Notes: generated by a model from the letters alone, not told the origin. A stretch of 64,000 nucleotides of DNA from Paracoccaceae bacterium (GCA_021296235.1 JAGWAS010000015.1:33611-97610); one strand, 5' to 3'; positions 50,805 to 61,928 are shown, counted from the stretch's first letter. Made by a program: numbers and translations.

Positions 50805-52313
50805 TCAGGAGGCGTGCTCCGGCAGTGCCTCCGGACACGGATACAGTTTGTCCATCCGGACCGACCTGCCATCCGACAGCACCAGGCGAACATGCTCCCG
50901 AGTCATCAGGCGAGGTCTGACAACGCCGCATGAATGGGAAATCATCTGCACTTCCCGGATGACCTTCCTGCAATAGTTGGCAACCCGCACGGATTTTTCC
51001 GTCGGATCAAGTCCTTTCTGCAATCTCGCATTGTGAGTGGTAACTCCGGTGGGACACGTGTTCCTGTTGCATTTGAGAGATTGAATGCACCCAAGGGAGA
51101 ACATGAACCCGCGTGCGGAAGTCACAAAATCGGCACCGGTCGCAATTGCCCATGCCACCTCCGCCGGCGTGATGAGCTTGCCGGACGCAATCAACCTGAC
51201 CCGCTCACCCAAACCGTATTTGTGGAGCGTGTTGGAGGTCAGGGGCAGCGCCTCCTTCACCGGAAGGCCCACATTGTCCATCAACGGCATCGGTGCAGCA
51301 CCAGTTCCGCCATCGCCGCCGTCAACCGCAATGAAGTCGGGAGCGCTCTCGGAACCCCGGGCGCGGATCTCCCTGCACATGTCCTCAAGCCAACCAGTGT
51401 CTCCCACAACAGTCTTGAAACCGACGGGCTTTCCCGAAACGTCGCGAATGCGCTCAATGAAGTCGAGCAATTGCGGAATGTCCTGAATTTCCGGATGCCG
51501 GTTGGGTGATATCGAGTCCTGACCCTCGGGGATGCCCCGGATTGCGGCAACCTCCGAGTTCACCTTTGCGCCCGGAAGAATGCCCCCCTTACCCGGTTTT
51601 GCACCTTGACTTAGCTTCAGTTCGAACATTCGAACATTTTCGTGGGACGCGATTTCGCGCAACTTTTCGTCGCTCATTTTGCCGTCGAGGTCTCGCACCC
51701 CGTATTTTGCGGTCCCGATCTGGAAAACAATGTCGCAGCCACCCTCCAGATGGTGCTTTGACAATCCGCCCTCACCGGTGTTCAGCCAGCAGCCCGCCAA
51801 GGTCGCACCCTTCGACAGCGCCCTGACGGCCGGCGTCGAAAGTGCCCCGTAGCTCATTCCGGAGATGTTGAAAAAGGAGGGCGCGTTGTATGGATGCCGA
51901 CAGTTCTCTCCTATCAACATCGGAACCATTTCCACGGCGTCCTGCGTAAGGGTTGGGAACGGGCAATTCACAAAGATCGCCGTTCCCGCCGGTGTCAGGT
52001 TTTTCGTCGAACCGAAGGCAACGGTGTTGTCGAGGCTCCTTGCCGACCGGTCAACCCAGTCCCGCTCGGCGCGATTGAATGGCATCTCCTCCCTGTCAAG
52101 TGCGAAGAAATACTGGCGAAAGAACTCGCCAAGCATTGAGAACAGATATCGGAACCTGCCAATGACGGGGTAGTTGCGTCGGACGGCATCGCGCGTCTGG
52201 CTGACATCAAGAATGAACAGCACCGCTGCCACCGCGACGGCCAAACCGACAAAAAATATGAAGAGTGCGGAGAGGAATTCGATACCACCCATAACGAAGC
52301 TGTTCAGGATCAT
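50805..52313 (-). CDS. FMN-binding glutamate synthase-family protein
   Basis: 502 aa; PGKGGILPGAKVNSEVAAIRGIPEGQDSISPNRHPEI, IAVDGGDGGTGAAP. Confidence 0.93.
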   Translation of the reverse strand: MILNSFVMGGIEFLSALFIFFVGLAVAVAAVLFILDVSQTRDAVRRNYPVIGRFRYLFSMLGEFFRQYFFALDREEMPFNRAERDWVDRSARSLDNTVAFGSTKNLTPAGTAIFVNCPFPTLTQDAVEMVPMLIGENCRHPYNAPSFFNISGMSYGALSTPAVRALSKGATLAGCWLNTGEGGLSKHHLEGGCDIVFQIGTAKYGVRDLDGKMSDEKLREIASHENVRMFELKLSQGAKPGKGGILPGAKVNSEVAAIRGIPEGQDSISPNRHPEIQDIPQLLDFIERIRDVSGKPVGFKTVVGDTGWLEDMCREIRARGSESAPDFIAVDGGDGGTGAAPMPLMDNVGLPVKEALPLTSNTLHKYGLGERVRLIASGKLITPAEVAWAIATGADFVTSARGFMFSLGCIQSLKCNRNTCPTGVTTHNARLQKGLDPTEKSVRVANYCRKVIREVQMISHSCGVVRPRLMTREHVRLVLSDGRSVRMDKLYPCPEALPEHAS

Positions 52314-52453
52314 CGAAATTCCTCCCTGTTTTTTTTGGTTGCGGCCTATGCCTGTCCTACCGGCGGCTGCACCAATTGGCAGACCCGGTGCAACAATTCA
52401 GGATTTTCCTGCTGCAGTCCGACAAGCCATTGCGTCCCTTCATTGGACATTCC

Positions 52454-53254
52454 TCATTCCAACCCCAACGACAGCAGCCTCTCTTCGACCCTTGCGATGT
52501 CGTCGGGATTGTTGACCTCCCAGAAGAGGTTATGCGCCGCCTCGACCTCCACGCAGAGCACATCCATGCCATGCTCAAGGAAGCGAAGCTGCTCCAGCCC
52601 CTCGCATGCCTCAAGCACGCCCGGCTTGCACCGGCAGTACCAGCGCAGCGCCTCGGGCGTGTAACCATAGACCCCGGCATGATGAAACACCGGGAAGGGA
52701 TCATCGGAAATGAAACTGAAACCGGTCCAGGGAATGATCTCCTTGGAAAAATAGAGGGCACGGTTTCTGGCATTGAACACAGCCGTTGTACCGCCCACGC
52801 GATTGTTTCTCCGGTCTTCCGCGAACCCCTCAAGTGTTTTGCGGTCGAAACGAACGACAGGGGTTGCAACCTGCACACCAGGGTCGGCCCGCATTGCCTC
52901 AATCAGGCTCTCGACAAAAGAGGGCGGGGTGAGCGGTGCATCTCCCTGCAAATTGATCACAATGTCATGGCGTCCGCCTAACCGCTCGATGGCTGCAAAG
53001 CATCGTTCGGTTCCGTTTCTGCAGGTCGGGCTGGTCATCACACATTCACCGCCGAACGCTTCAACCGCGTCGCGGATGCGTATGTCGTCGGTGGCAACCA
53101 CCACCCGGTCAACCCCGCGGGTGGCGGCTGCGGCCTCCCAGGTTCGCTGAACAAGCGTCCTTTCGAGGCCGGTCGCCCCGCGCAGCATCTCAAGCGGCTT
53201 TCCGGGAAACCTCGAAGAGGCAAAACGGGCCGGTATGACGATCAGGACCGACAT
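52454..53254 (-). CDS. kdsB: 3-deoxy-manno-octulosonate cytidylyltransferase
   Basis: 266 aa; VIPARFASSRFPGKPL, VINLQGDAPL. Confidence 0.93.
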   Translation of the reverse strand: MSVLIVIPARFASSRFPGKPLEMLRGATGLERTLVQRTWEAAAATRGVDRVVVATDDIRIRDAVEAFGGECVMTSPTCRNGTERCFAAIERLGGRHDIVINLQGDAPLTPPSFVESLIEAMRADPGVQVATPVVRFDRKTLEGFAEDRRNNRVGGTTAVFNARNRALYFSKEIIPWTGFSFISDDPFPVFHHAGVYGYTPEALRWYCRCKPGVLEACEGLEQLRFLEHGMDVLCVEVEAAHNLFWEVNNPDDIARVEERLLSLGLE

Positions 53255-53265
53255 TCAACAATCAC

Positions 53266-54057
53266 TTAGACAACTGTTCCGGGAGCATGAGCAATGAACC
53301 CGGGATTTTCGAATCCAGGTTTTCCGTATTCAAGCACCCGCCTGTCATCAAACCGCACTAGCCTCCCTCCAACCGCCCTCAATATGGCATGACCAGCCGC
53401 CGTATCCCACTCCATTGTACGCCCAAATCTCGGATAAAGGTCCGCTTCGTGCGCCGCAATCAGGCAAAACTTGATTGAGGACGACATGACCTCGACATTC
53501 CTTACTTGAATTCCCTTGAGAAAATCCGCCATGCGGCTGTCGGAGCGAAGAGCTCGCGATGCCACCACCCGGACCGCGGAATTGTTGCGTCCCGACACCG
53601 CGTGCCGGGCAACAACACGGCATGACGAAGCTTCGGGATCAACGCTGCGTTCAACCACCTTTCCGCCCGCATCAGTGCAAAAATGGCGACCCATGGCAGG
53701 TGCATGAACAACGCCCATGACCGGAATTCCGTCTTCGATCAGCGCAATGTTGACCGTAAACTCCGTTTTCCTGCGCCGAAATCCACTTGTGCCGTCAAGC
53801 GGATCAACCAGAAAGAACCGGCTTGCGCTCCCCGCATGGCTGCCCGAATTCTCCTCGCTGACAACAAGGGTGCCGGGGAATGCCTGCTTCAGCCCTTCTC
53901 TGATCAACTCGTCCGCGGCCAGGTCGGCGGCTGTAACCGGGCTTCCGTCATCCTTCCAACTGGTTTCGATCTCAGGTGCATTGAAAGCGTCAAGAATCAA
54001 TGAGCCTGCCCGCAGCGACAGATCAATGAATGTTTCCTCAACCGCCGAATAATCCAT
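53266..54057 (-). CDS. cysQ: 3'(2'),5'-bisphosphate nucleotidase / inositol monophosphatase family
   Basis: Trimmed to MDYSAVEETFIDLSLRAGSLIL; DGSPVTAADLAADELI, FFLVDPLDGTSGF, EWDTAAGHAILRAVGG. Confidence 0.88.
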   Translation of the reverse strand: MDYSAVEETFIDLSLRAGSLILDAFNAPEIETSWKDDGSPVTAADLAADELIREGLKQAFPGTLVVSEENSGSHAGSASRFFLVDPLDGTSGFRRRKTEFTVNIALIEDGIPVMGVVHAPAMGRHFCTDAGGKVVERSVDPEASSCRVVARHAVSGRNNSAVRVVASRALRSDSRMADFLKGIQVRNVEVMSSSIKFCLIAAHEADLYPRFGRTMEWDTAAGHAILRAVGGRLVRFDDRRVLEYGKPGFENPGFIAHAPGTVV

Positions 54058-54170
54058 CCGTTGCGCTTCCGTCGGGCATCCCTTCCTGTTCACTACAGCT
54101 CCGGCCGGAAAAATTGCACCCCAATTTTGTATTGGACCAACGGCACCGGCAACGCGGTTGCACCAAAGGC

Positions 54171-54836
54171 TCATCCTGCAACCCGAAGTGTCAGGTTCAG
54201 CCTGCCACCCTTGGCAAGAAGCCGCGAGGTGCCGAATTTGATCCTGTCGACCCCGTGATGCAACAGCCGAGCCGAGCCGCCCATCACAACCACATCGCCG
54301 GATCGGAGCCAAACCGATTCCGTCGTGCCTCCCCGGGTTTTGTTGCCGACCCGAAACAGCGCATCATCGCCGAGCGATATCGATACAACCGGCCAGGCAA
54401 GGTTGGCCTCGTCGGCATCCTGATGCATCCCCATGCGGGCGTTTTGTCCATAAAGATTGACGAGGCAGGAATCCGGCTCCGTTTTGCATTCCGCAATCCT
54501 TCGCCAGACATCAAGGACCGACTCCGGAATTGGAGGCCACGGCCTTCCGGATGGATGCGTCGGCTGGTAGCGATATCCCTTCCGGTCGGCAACCCATCCG
54601 AGTGAGCCCGCGGATGTCATCCGCACGGACATTCTTTTTCCCGAAGGCGTTACCGGCTCAAACAGCGGTGCCGCAGCTGCCACATCGCGGATATCGTCAA
54701 TAATTCGAAACTGCTCCGGTTCCGTCAGCAGGGCACTGAAGAATCTGAAGCCGCGGATCGTGCGGGAACCTGCATCCCCATTGGTGTTGCCATGCATGCC
54801 TGACTCCAGCATCGCGCCGAGGCCGCCCAAAATCAA
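54171..54836 (-). CDS. alkB: AlkB-like 2OG-Fe(II) dioxygenase
   Basis: NARMGMHQDADEANLAWPVVSISLGDDALFRVG, GDVVVMGGSARLLHHGVDRI. Confidence 0.92.
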   Translation of the reverse strand: MILGGLGAMLESGMHGNTNGDAGSRTIRGFRFFSALLTEPEQFRIIDDIRDVAAAAPLFEPVTPSGKRMSVRMTSAGSLGWVADRKGYRYQPTHPSGRPWPPIPESVLDVWRRIAECKTEPDSCLVNLYGQNARMGMHQDADEANLAWPVVSISLGDDALFRVGNKTRGGTTESVWLRSGDVVVMGGSARLLHHGVDRIKFGTSRLLAKGGRLNLTLRVAG

Positions 54837-54850
54837 AATTCCGGCGAATT

Positions 54851-54880
54851 CTTGATGGAAGGGTATCGCACACCTATATA
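54851..54880 (+). promoter_or_regulatory. Candidate heat-shock sigma factor promoter of dnaK
   Basis: CTTGATG N15 CCTATATA, about 100 bp upstream of dnaK, resembles RpoH-type promoters. Confidence 0.45.
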
Positions 54881-54978
54881 GCGCGCCGTGATGGTGACCA
54901 CCATCTTCGCAATCTACCGAGATCCGGCCGTTCCGCGTTTAAGGCCCGCGTAGATGGAGGTTTGGAAAGGAATTTGAA

Positions 54979-56919
54979 ATGAGCAAAGTAATCGGAATCG
55001 ATCTGGGAACCACGAACTCGTGCGTAGCAATCATGGATGGCTCTCAGCCGAAGGTCGTTGAGAATTCGGAAGGCGCAAGGACGACGCCCTCAATCGTGGC
55101 CTTCACCGACAATGAGCAACTGGTGGGACAACCGGCAAAGCGCCAAGCCGTAACAAATGCCAGCAACACAATTTTTGCGGTCAAGAGACTTGTCGGCCGC
55201 CGGTTCGATGATGCGGATCTGGCAAAGGACAAAAAGAACCTCTCTTATGAGGTTGTTGACGGCGGTAACGGCGATGCATGGGTCAACGTCAAGAGCGAAA
55301 AATACTCACCGTCGCAGATTTCAGCCGCCATTCTCCAGAAGATGAAGGAAACCACCGAGAGCTATCTCGGCGAAACGGTTTCCCAAGCCGTAATTACGGT
55401 TCCCGCCTATTTCAATGACGCGCAACGTCAGGCGACCAAGGACGCCGGCAAAATTGCCGGACTTGAGGTGCTTCGCATCATCAATGAGCCGACGGCGGCG
55501 GCGCTTGCCTACGGTCTCGACAAGAAGGAAAACAAGACCATCGCCGTCTATGACCTTGGGGGTGGCACCTTCGACATCACAATCCTTGAGATTGATGAGG
55601 GGCTGTTCGAGGTCAAGGCAACGAATGGTGACACCTTCCTCGGGGGCGAGGATTTCGACATGTGCATCGTCAAGCACCTCGCCGATCAGTTCAAGAAGGA
55701 ACACGGCGTCGACCTGACCAAGGACAAAATGGCGCTTCAGCGGCTCAAGGAGGCCTCGGAGAAGGCCAAGATCGAACTGTCCTCCAGCCAGGAAACGGAA
55801 ATCAACCAACCGTTCATCTCCATGGATCCGAGAGGAGGTCAGCCGCTTCACCTCGTAACCAAGCTGACGCGGGCGAAGCTTGAAGGTTTGGTCGGCAGCC
55901 TCATCAAGAAATCCCTGAAACCCTGTGCGGCGGCCCTCAAGGACGCGGGCCTCTCAAAAACCAACATCGACGAGGTCGTGCTGGTCGGCGGAATGACCCG
56001 TATGCCCAAGGTGATCGAAGAGGTTTCCCAATTCTTCGGAAAGGAACCCCACAAGGGCGTGAATCCGGACGAGGTCGTTGCCATGGGCGCGGCCATCCAG
56101 GCGGGTGTCCTCAGGGGAGATGTGAAGGACGTTGTTCTTCTGGATGTAACCCCGCTTTCGCTTGGCATCGAAACTCTCGGTGGCGTGTTCACCCGTCTGA
56201 TTGAGCGCAACACCACGATCCCAACCAAGAAATCCCAGATATTCTCGACCGCCGAGGACAACCAGAGCGCCGTTACCATCAGGGTGTTTCAGGGCGAAAG
56301 GGACATGGCCGAGCACAACAAGATGCTGGGACAGTTCAATCTTGAACAGATCCCGCCGGCACCGCGCGGCATGCCGCAGATCGAAGTTGCATTCGACATT
56401 GATGCCAATGGCATTGTTTCCGTGTCGGCAAAGGATAAGGGCACCGGCAAGGAGCAGAAGATCACCATTCAGGCATCCGGAGGTCTCTCCGATGATGACA
56501 TCGAACAAATGATCGCTGACGCCGAAGCCAATGCCGAGGCCGACAAGGAACGCAAGCTTCTGGTCGAAACCAAGAATCAGGCGGAATCGCTGGTTCATTC
56601 GACACGCAAGAACCTTGAGGAGCATGGCGACAAGGTCGATCCCGCAACCGTCGAAGCGATTGAGCTTGCCATGAAGGCACTTGAAGAGCAAAGGGAGACA
56701 GATGACGTCGAAAAGATCAAGGGCGGCATCCAGAACCTGACCGACGCTGCCATGAAACTGGGTCAGGCAATCTATGAAGCTGAGATGAAGGAATCGGCTG
56801 AAGCGGCCGAGGCTGGCGAAGGAGAGGCAGAGAATGAAGCTGGAACCGATGCCGGAGAGGACGTCGTGGATGCCTATTTCGAGGATGTCGAGGACGAGAA
56901 AAAGGGCAAGAAGGGCTGA
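54979..56919 (+). CDS. dnaK: Chaperone DnaK
   Basis: 646 aa; [38 protein letters not shown]. Confidence 0.99.
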   Translation: MSKVIGIDLGTTNSCVAIMDGSQPKVVENSEGARTTPSIVAFTDNEQLVGQPAKRQAVTNASNTIFAVKRLVGRRFDDADLAKDKKNLSYEVVDGGNGDAWVNVKSEKYSPSQISAAILQKMKETTESYLGETVSQAVITVPAYFNDAQRQATKDAGKIAGLEVLRIINEPTAAALAYGLDKKENKTIAVYDLGGGTFDITILEIDEGLFEVKATNGDTFLGGEDFDMCIVKHLADQFKKEHGVDLTKDKMALQRLKEASEKAKIELSSSQETEINQPFISMDPRGGQPLHLVTKLTRAKLEGLVGSLIKKSLKPCAAALKDAGLSKTNIDEVVLVGGMTRMPKVIEEVSQFFGKEPHKGVNPDEVVAMGAAIQAGVLRGDVKDVVLLDVTPLSLGIETLGGVFTRLIERNTTIPTKKSQIFSTAEDNQSAVTIRVFQGERDMAEHNKMLGQFNLEQIPPAPRGMPQIEVAFDIDANGIVSVSAKDKGTGKEQKITIQASGGLSDDDIEQMIADAEANAEADKERKLLVETKNQAESLVHSTRKNLEEHGDKVDPATVEAIELAMKALEEQRETDDVEKIKGGIQNLTDAAMKLGQAIYEAEMKESAEAAEAGEGEAENEAGTDAGEDVVDAYFEDVEDEKKGKKG

Positions 56920-56968
56920 ACGAACGGCCTGAAGCCCGCATCTCAGCCGCTGACGCTCCAGGTGTCGA

Positions 56969-58099
56969 ATGGAAAAGCGCGACTTTTATGAAACTCTGGG
57001 AGTCCCTCGAGGGGCATCAGGGGACGAAATAAAGAAGGCATATCGCCGCAAGGCGCGCGAATTGCATCCGGATCAGAACAAGGACAATCCCCAGGCGGAA
57101 TCACACTTCAAATCCGTCAACGAAGCCTATGACGTGCTCAAGGACCCGCAGAAGAAAGAACTCTATGACCAGTTCGGCCACAGCGCGTTCGAAGGCGGCG
57201 GTCCCTCCGGTTCAGCAAACTTCTCGTCGGCATTTTCCGATGTGTTTGAGGATTTTTTCGGGGATTTGATGGGCGGTGGCCGGCGGCAGGGCCGGCGCGG
57301 ACAAGGCAATCGCGGTTCCGACCTGCGCTATGATGTCGGGCTGGAACTTGAGGAAGCCTTCACCGGTGTTCGAAAACGGATCACCGTTCCCGGCTCGATA
57401 TCCTGCGAATCCTGCAACGGAATGGGAACAGAGGGAGGATCCGCTCCCAGCACCTGCCCAACATGTTCGGGTGCCGGCAAGGTGCGTGCTCAGCAGGGCT
57501 TCTTCACCATGGAACGCACCTGCCCGACATGCTCGGGCGCCGGACAGGTCATTCGAAATCCCTGTTCCCACTGCGCCGGAGCCGGAAGAGTCAGGAAGGA
57601 TCAAAGCTTGGACGTCGACATTCCGAAGGGTGTCGAAACCGGATCCCGCATAAGACTCAGCGGCAAGGGGGAAGCCGGTCTGCGCGGCGGCCAGAATGGC
57701 GACCTCTATATTTTCGTGACCGTCAGAAACCACGAGGCGTTCGAGCGATCCGGCGATGACATCCATCATGTTGCGAGAGTTTCCATGCCACAGGCTGCAC
57801 TCGGATGCGACATTCAAATCCCGACCATTGACGGCGGTGTTTCCAAGGTCCGAATTCCAGCAGGAAGCCAACCCGGAAAGCGATTGCGGCTTTCCCGAAA
57901 GGGAATGCCATCGCTCAGAGACCGAAACTCCACACGGGGTGACATGTATGTCACACTGTCCGTCGAAACCCCGACCGACCTTTCAGCCGAGCAGAAAAAG
58001 CTGCTGGAACGATTTGAGGAACTGTCTCAGTACAAGCATGCCAAGGACGCCTCACTTGGAGAAAAAGTCAAGGGATTGTGGGACGATCTGAAGGGTTGA
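56969..58099 (+). CDS. dnaJ: Chaperone DnaJ
   Basis: 376 aa; J domain with HPD, Gly-rich region, CxxCxG zinc-finger repeats. Confidence 0.99.
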   Translation: MEKRDFYETLGVPRGASGDEIKKAYRRKARELHPDQNKDNPQAESHFKSVNEAYDVLKDPQKKELYDQFGHSAFEGGGPSGSANFSSAFSDVFEDFFGDLMGGGRRQGRRGQGNRGSDLRYDVGLELEEAFTGVRKRITVPGSISCESCNGMGTEGGSAPSTCPTCSGAGKVRAQQGFFTMERTCPTCSGAGQVIRNPCSHCAGAGRVRKDQSLDVDIPKGVETGSRIRLSGKGEAGLRGGQNGDLYIFVTVRNHEAFERSGDDIHHVARVSMPQAALGCDIQIPTIDGGVSKVRIPAGSQPGKRLRLSRKGMPSLRDRNSTRGDMYVTLSVETPTDLSAEQKKLLERFEELSQYKHAKDASLGEKVKGLWDDLKG

Positions 58100-58145
58100 G
58101 CTGTGCATCCAACCCTGCGTACTGCAAAAATCTGCGGCACCCATC

Positions 58146-59072
58146 ATGATACTCATCACTGAATTTATGGACGATGCGGCGATTGCTGCCCTCCGGAAAT
58201 ATCATGATGTGGTTCACATTCCCGACTTGGCGGACAACCCTGATGAACTGGCGCGGCATGTGGAATCCGCCAGCGCACTGATCGTCCGAAACCGGACACT
58301 GGTTACCGAAAAACTGCTCCTTCACGCCGATCGTCTCGAATGCATCGGCCGACTCGGGGTCGGGCTGGACAACATTGATCTTGCCGCATGCAGAAAAAAG
58401 GGCGTTGCCGTCTATCCCGCAACCGGAGCAAACGACCGGAGCGTCGCCGAATACGTGATCGCCGCCGCCATGATGCTGCTTCGCCGGGCTTATTCGGCAA
58501 ATGAAACCATCATTGCCGGCGGTTGGCCGCGCCAAAATTGCGTTGGCAGCGAAATCCACGGCAAAACACTGGGGCTTATCGGATTTGGCTCCATTGGGCA
58601 GCTGACCGCGGAAATGGCCGGGGCACTTGGCATGGAGGCCATCGCCTTCGATCCGCATCTTCCCCCGAACAATGACGCCTGGAAACTTGCTGCCCGTCGG
58701 GAGCTTGACGTGCTGCTTTCCGAGGCAGATGTGATTAGCCTGCATGTCCCGCTGGCACCCGAGACCAGAAACCTGATTGGCGCCGCCGAGCTTGCCTCAA
58801 TGAAGTCCGGCTCCATCCTGATCAACACTTCCAGAGGTGGCACGGTAGATGAGGACGCAGTTGCGGACGCCATCAAATCCGGGAAGATCCTGGGGGCAGC
58901 ACTGGATGTCTTTGGAACCGAACCGCCCGGTCGAGCCGGCGGCGCCCGTTTCAAGGGCGTTCCAAATCTGCTGCTGACCCCGCACATTGCCGGCGTTACG
59001 TTGGAATCGAACCAACGCGTCAGCATGCTGATCGCCGAAAAAGTGTTGGTGCATCTGAAGGATTGTGACTAG
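58146..59072 (+). CDS. D-isomer-specific 2-hydroxyacid dehydrogenase (possible sulfolactate dehydrogenase)
   Basis: 308 aa; LGLIGFGSIGQLTAEMAGALGMEAIAFDP, INTSRGGTVDEDAVADAI; function inferred only from the neighbouring genes. Confidence 0.85.
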   Translation: MILITEFMDDAAIAALRKYHDVVHIPDLADNPDELARHVESASALIVRNRTLVTEKLLLHADRLECIGRLGVGLDNIDLAACRKKGVAVYPATGANDRSVAEYVIAAAMMLLRRAYSANETIIAGGWPRQNCVGSEIHGKTLGLIGFGSIGQLTAEMAGALGMEAIAFDPHLPPNNDAWKLAARRELDVLLSEADVISLHVPLAPETRNLIGAAELASMKSGSILINTSRGGTVDEDAVADAIKSGKILGAALDVFGTEPPGRAGGARFKGVPNLLLTPHIAGVTLESNQRVSMLIAEKVLVHLKDCD

Positions 59073-59075
59073 GGG

Positions 59076-59609
59076 ATGTCTGTTGTTCAACCGGGGATGG
59101 TAATGGCAACCGAAACCGACACCAGAATCTTGCAGAGCCTGATCAGCAATCGGGTGGCATTCGCAACTTCGGTGCCGTGCAAGCAACTCGCCGGGGTCAT
59201 TGAACTTGTCGAGGATTCAGGGGACATCCTCCACGTGCCCTGCAACAAGGAGGATGAGGGCATGGGGCTCTGCGCCGGTGCCTACATGGGCGGAATGCGC
59301 CCATGCATCATCATGCAAAACACTGCTTTGGGAGTTGTCATAAACTCGCTGGCCACACTCATTCAGTTTTATCACTTTCCGCTTCCGATGCTGATCAGCT
59401 ATCGGGGTGAGGTCGGGGAAAAGGTCGCCTGCCAGGTCGAAATGGCACTTCACACCAAGGCCATCCTTTCACAGCTGCACATACCCACCTATCATTTCAG
59501 GCACCGCTCTGACGCAAAGGATCTGGATGACATCCTCGGTCATTGCTTCATGTCGAACAAGCCCGTTGCGATTCTTGCCGATGCGATGTTCTGGGGGTCA
59601 GCCTCATGA
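59076..59609 (+). CDS. Sulfopyruvate decarboxylase alpha-subunit-like protein (ComD-like)
   Basis: 177 aa; VPCKQLAGVIELV, CNKEDEGMGLCAGAYMGGMRPCIIMQNTALGVVINSLATL. Confidence 0.82.
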   Translation: MSVVQPGMVMATETDTRILQSLISNRVAFATSVPCKQLAGVIELVEDSGDILHVPCNKEDEGMGLCAGAYMGGMRPCIIMQNTALGVVINSLATLIQFYHFPLPMLISYRGEVGEKVACQVEMALHTKAILSQLHIPTYHFRHRSDAKDLDDILGHCFMSNKPVAILADAMFWGSAS

Positions 59610-60140
59610 TACGATACGATGTCCTCAAGGAGATCATTCCTTTGCTCGACGGTCGGCTGGTGGTCTGCAACATCGGCTCACCATCCCAGGAATTGTTTGA
59701 ACTGCATGATCAGCCTTCGAATTTCTACATGCTGGGAACGATGGGACTGTGCTCGTCCATTGGTCTTGGCCTTGCCCTTGCCCAAAAGAAGGATGTCATC
59801 GCAATCGACGGTGATGGTTCGGTGCTGACAAACTTGGCGACCCTGAGCACGATCGCCAACAATCCCGCCTCCAACTTTACGCTGCTGATCATCGACAATG
59901 GCAGCTATGGCTCAACCGGCGACCAGCCGACCTACGCCGGCGCCAAGACATCCCTTGCCGGAGTGGCCAAGGCCTGCGGTTGCGAAAATGTGGTTGAAGT
60001 TTCGGCCAAAGATACGGCCAAGGAGCTTGAGCGGGCTCTCGCATCTGTCCGGAAACAGGCCCGTTCCGGTGATTTCGATGGACCCCGTCGTCATTGCCGA
60101 CCGCTTCATGAAAAATGCAGGGACCGGACCGGACAGCTGA
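59606..60140 (+). pseudogene. Sulfopyruvate decarboxylase beta-subunit-like protein (ComE-like) with apparent C-terminal frameshift near 60050-60070
   Basis: MIRYDVLKEIIPLLDGRLVVCNIGSPSQELFEL...IAIDGDGSVLTNLATL in one frame; PVPVISMDPVVIADRFMKNAGTGPDS* in another. Confidence 0.7.
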
Positions 60141-60191
60141 ATCACAGGACCGCGGCCGGCACGATTGGCTGGTATCTCACGGGGCCGCTGG

Positions 60192-61928
60192 CTACACATC
60201 CCCTTGAACAGCACTTTCATGAATGGCAGCGATCGCGTCCAGTTTTTCGCCGACCTCATGATCAATCTCATTCTCAGGAACAAAGTTGGCAAGTTCGTAG
60301 AAGTTCTTTTTGTCCATGAGATTGTCCAATCCGATTTTGTCGAAGTACTTTACAAACAATGGGGTCAGGAAGTCATCACTCACTTTGACATCGTGGCTCC
60401 AAGGCGACCCTTTTCCCAATGTGTGCAGGGCATGTTTGACCTCTGCAATTGAGTCTCTCATTGCCTGCAATCGCTTGCCAACTTCGGACGAAGTGAAAAG
60501 CGGCAGCGGTTGTTCTGACATCGCCGAGGCGCGCGCGTAGGCCTCAAGAGTCGCTTCAGTGCACAAATAGTTCTCGATCTCTCGCCTGTCCCAGACCAGA
60601 TGCTTGAACGAAACGTTGTCGGGTATGCCTTTCTCCAAACGATCAAAGAGGGCAATTCCCTTGAGATTTTGGTGTGCTTCCTTGAGACCGTGAAAGTGGC
60701 GTGCAGCTCCCGGGGGATTGTTTCCGACGTAGTGCACAAAGGGCCTTTCCAAAGCTTGAACGGCGTTGTTCTTGCCGAGACATTTGGCGAATGCTCTCAA
60801 AATTGCCAAATCCGTCGAACCTTCGAGATAGAGCACCCAGCCAGTCTGTTCGGCTTGGTAGTATTGATCAAACCCGATCTCCACGAGTGCCTTGCGCACT
60901 TGGCTCTTTCTCCCTCCCAACCGGTGCGGCTTGCCAACAAAGGCAATGACCAGATCTTTGTCGGCCGCCTCCTGCAGTAAAACTTCCGAATGGCTTGCGG
61001 CGATAATCTGATTGCCGGTTTCCGTGGCAACTTCGGTAATCAATTCATAAATCTGGCGCTGGCGAAGGATCTCAAGATGTGCATCGGGTTCATCCAACAG
61101 AATGACCGAGCCAGGATTGTCGTGCATATAGGCAAGAATCAGGAGAGTCTGCTGCAATCCCCGTCCACTAGACGAGAGATCCAGATCCGACCCGCGCTCT
61201 CGATACCCCAAAGTTATTTCGCCCCGTTCCTCCACGTAGCGGGGATTGCCAAGCTCAACTCCGAACAGCGCTTCAATCCGTTCCGTTAACGATGTCCACA
61301 GATCAGGATTTTGGGCAAAAATGCGAAAACACAGATTACGGAGAACTTCGGCCGTGCGACCTTCTCCTATCCTAACGTTCAAAGCACCCTGATCGAGTCG
61401 AGTTTCGGTCGCAGCAAGGCCGGACATTGGAGGAAGAAAAGCAATGCGTACAGAAACGGCTTCCTTTGGAACCTGCATCCTGCTGGGATGGTTACATCCA
61501 TCAAGCCGAAGTGGTCGGCAATAGAACGACTCCTCGTTGGCGTAATCAAACTCAAGACCGCAGGTCCAAGGCCTATCCTCGGTGATCCCCTTGACAATCA
61601 GGTCGATACGCACATTGCTCGTTTGCTGTTTGCCATCAATCTTCTCGACGTTTCGAACATGCAAATCGTGCCATAAGTGTCTTGCACTCGAATGAGGAAT
61701 TGAGAACGCATCTCTTCGGTTGACGGTTACGCCGGATCGCTTCCCCGGCACGCTCTTTCCCGCACGTTTCTCACTCCACCGTTTCACGCCGATGTCCCAC
61801 AGGGTCAAAGCTTGCATGGCTGTGGTCTTACCCGAGTTGTTCGGGCCAATGAACACGACCGGGTTTCCCAACTCGACCTCGACTTCGCCAAAGCGTTTAA
61901 AGTTGCGGATGGTGAGATTGGTAAGCAT
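60192..61928 (-). CDS. OLD-like AAA ATPase / TOPRIM nuclease
   Basis: MLTNLTIRNFKRFGEVEVELGNPVVFIGPNNSGKTTAMQALTLW; SSSGRGLQQTLLILAYM; SVILLDEPDAHLE; C-terminal VLYLEGSTDLAILRAFA TOPRIM-like motif. Confidence 0.85.
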   Translation of the reverse strand: MLTNLTIRNFKRFGEVEVELGNPVVFIGPNNSGKTTAMQALTLWDIGVKRWSEKRAGKSVPGKRSGVTVNRRDAFSIPHSSARHLWHDLHVRNVEKIDGKQQTSNVRIDLIVKGITEDRPWTCGLEFDYANEESFYCRPLRLDGCNHPSRMQVPKEAVSVRIAFLPPMSGLAATETRLDQGALNVRIGEGRTAEVLRNLCFRIFAQNPDLWTSLTERIEALFGVELGNPRYVEERGEITLGYRERGSDLDLSSSGRGLQQTLLILAYMHDNPGSVILLDEPDAHLEILRQRQIYELITEVATETGNQIIAASHSEVLLQEAADKDLVIAFVGKPHRLGGRKSQVRKALVEIGFDQYYQAEQTGWVLYLEGSTDLAILRAFAKCLGKNNAVQALERPFVHYVGNNPPGAARHFHGLKEAHQNLKGIALFDRLEKGIPDNVSFKHLVWDRREIENYLCTEATLEAYARASAMSEQPLPLFTSSEVGKRLQAMRDSIAEVKHALHTLGKGSPWSHDVKVSDDFLTPLFVKYFDKIGLDNLMDKKNFYELANFVPENEIDHEVGEKLDAIAAIHESAVQGDV

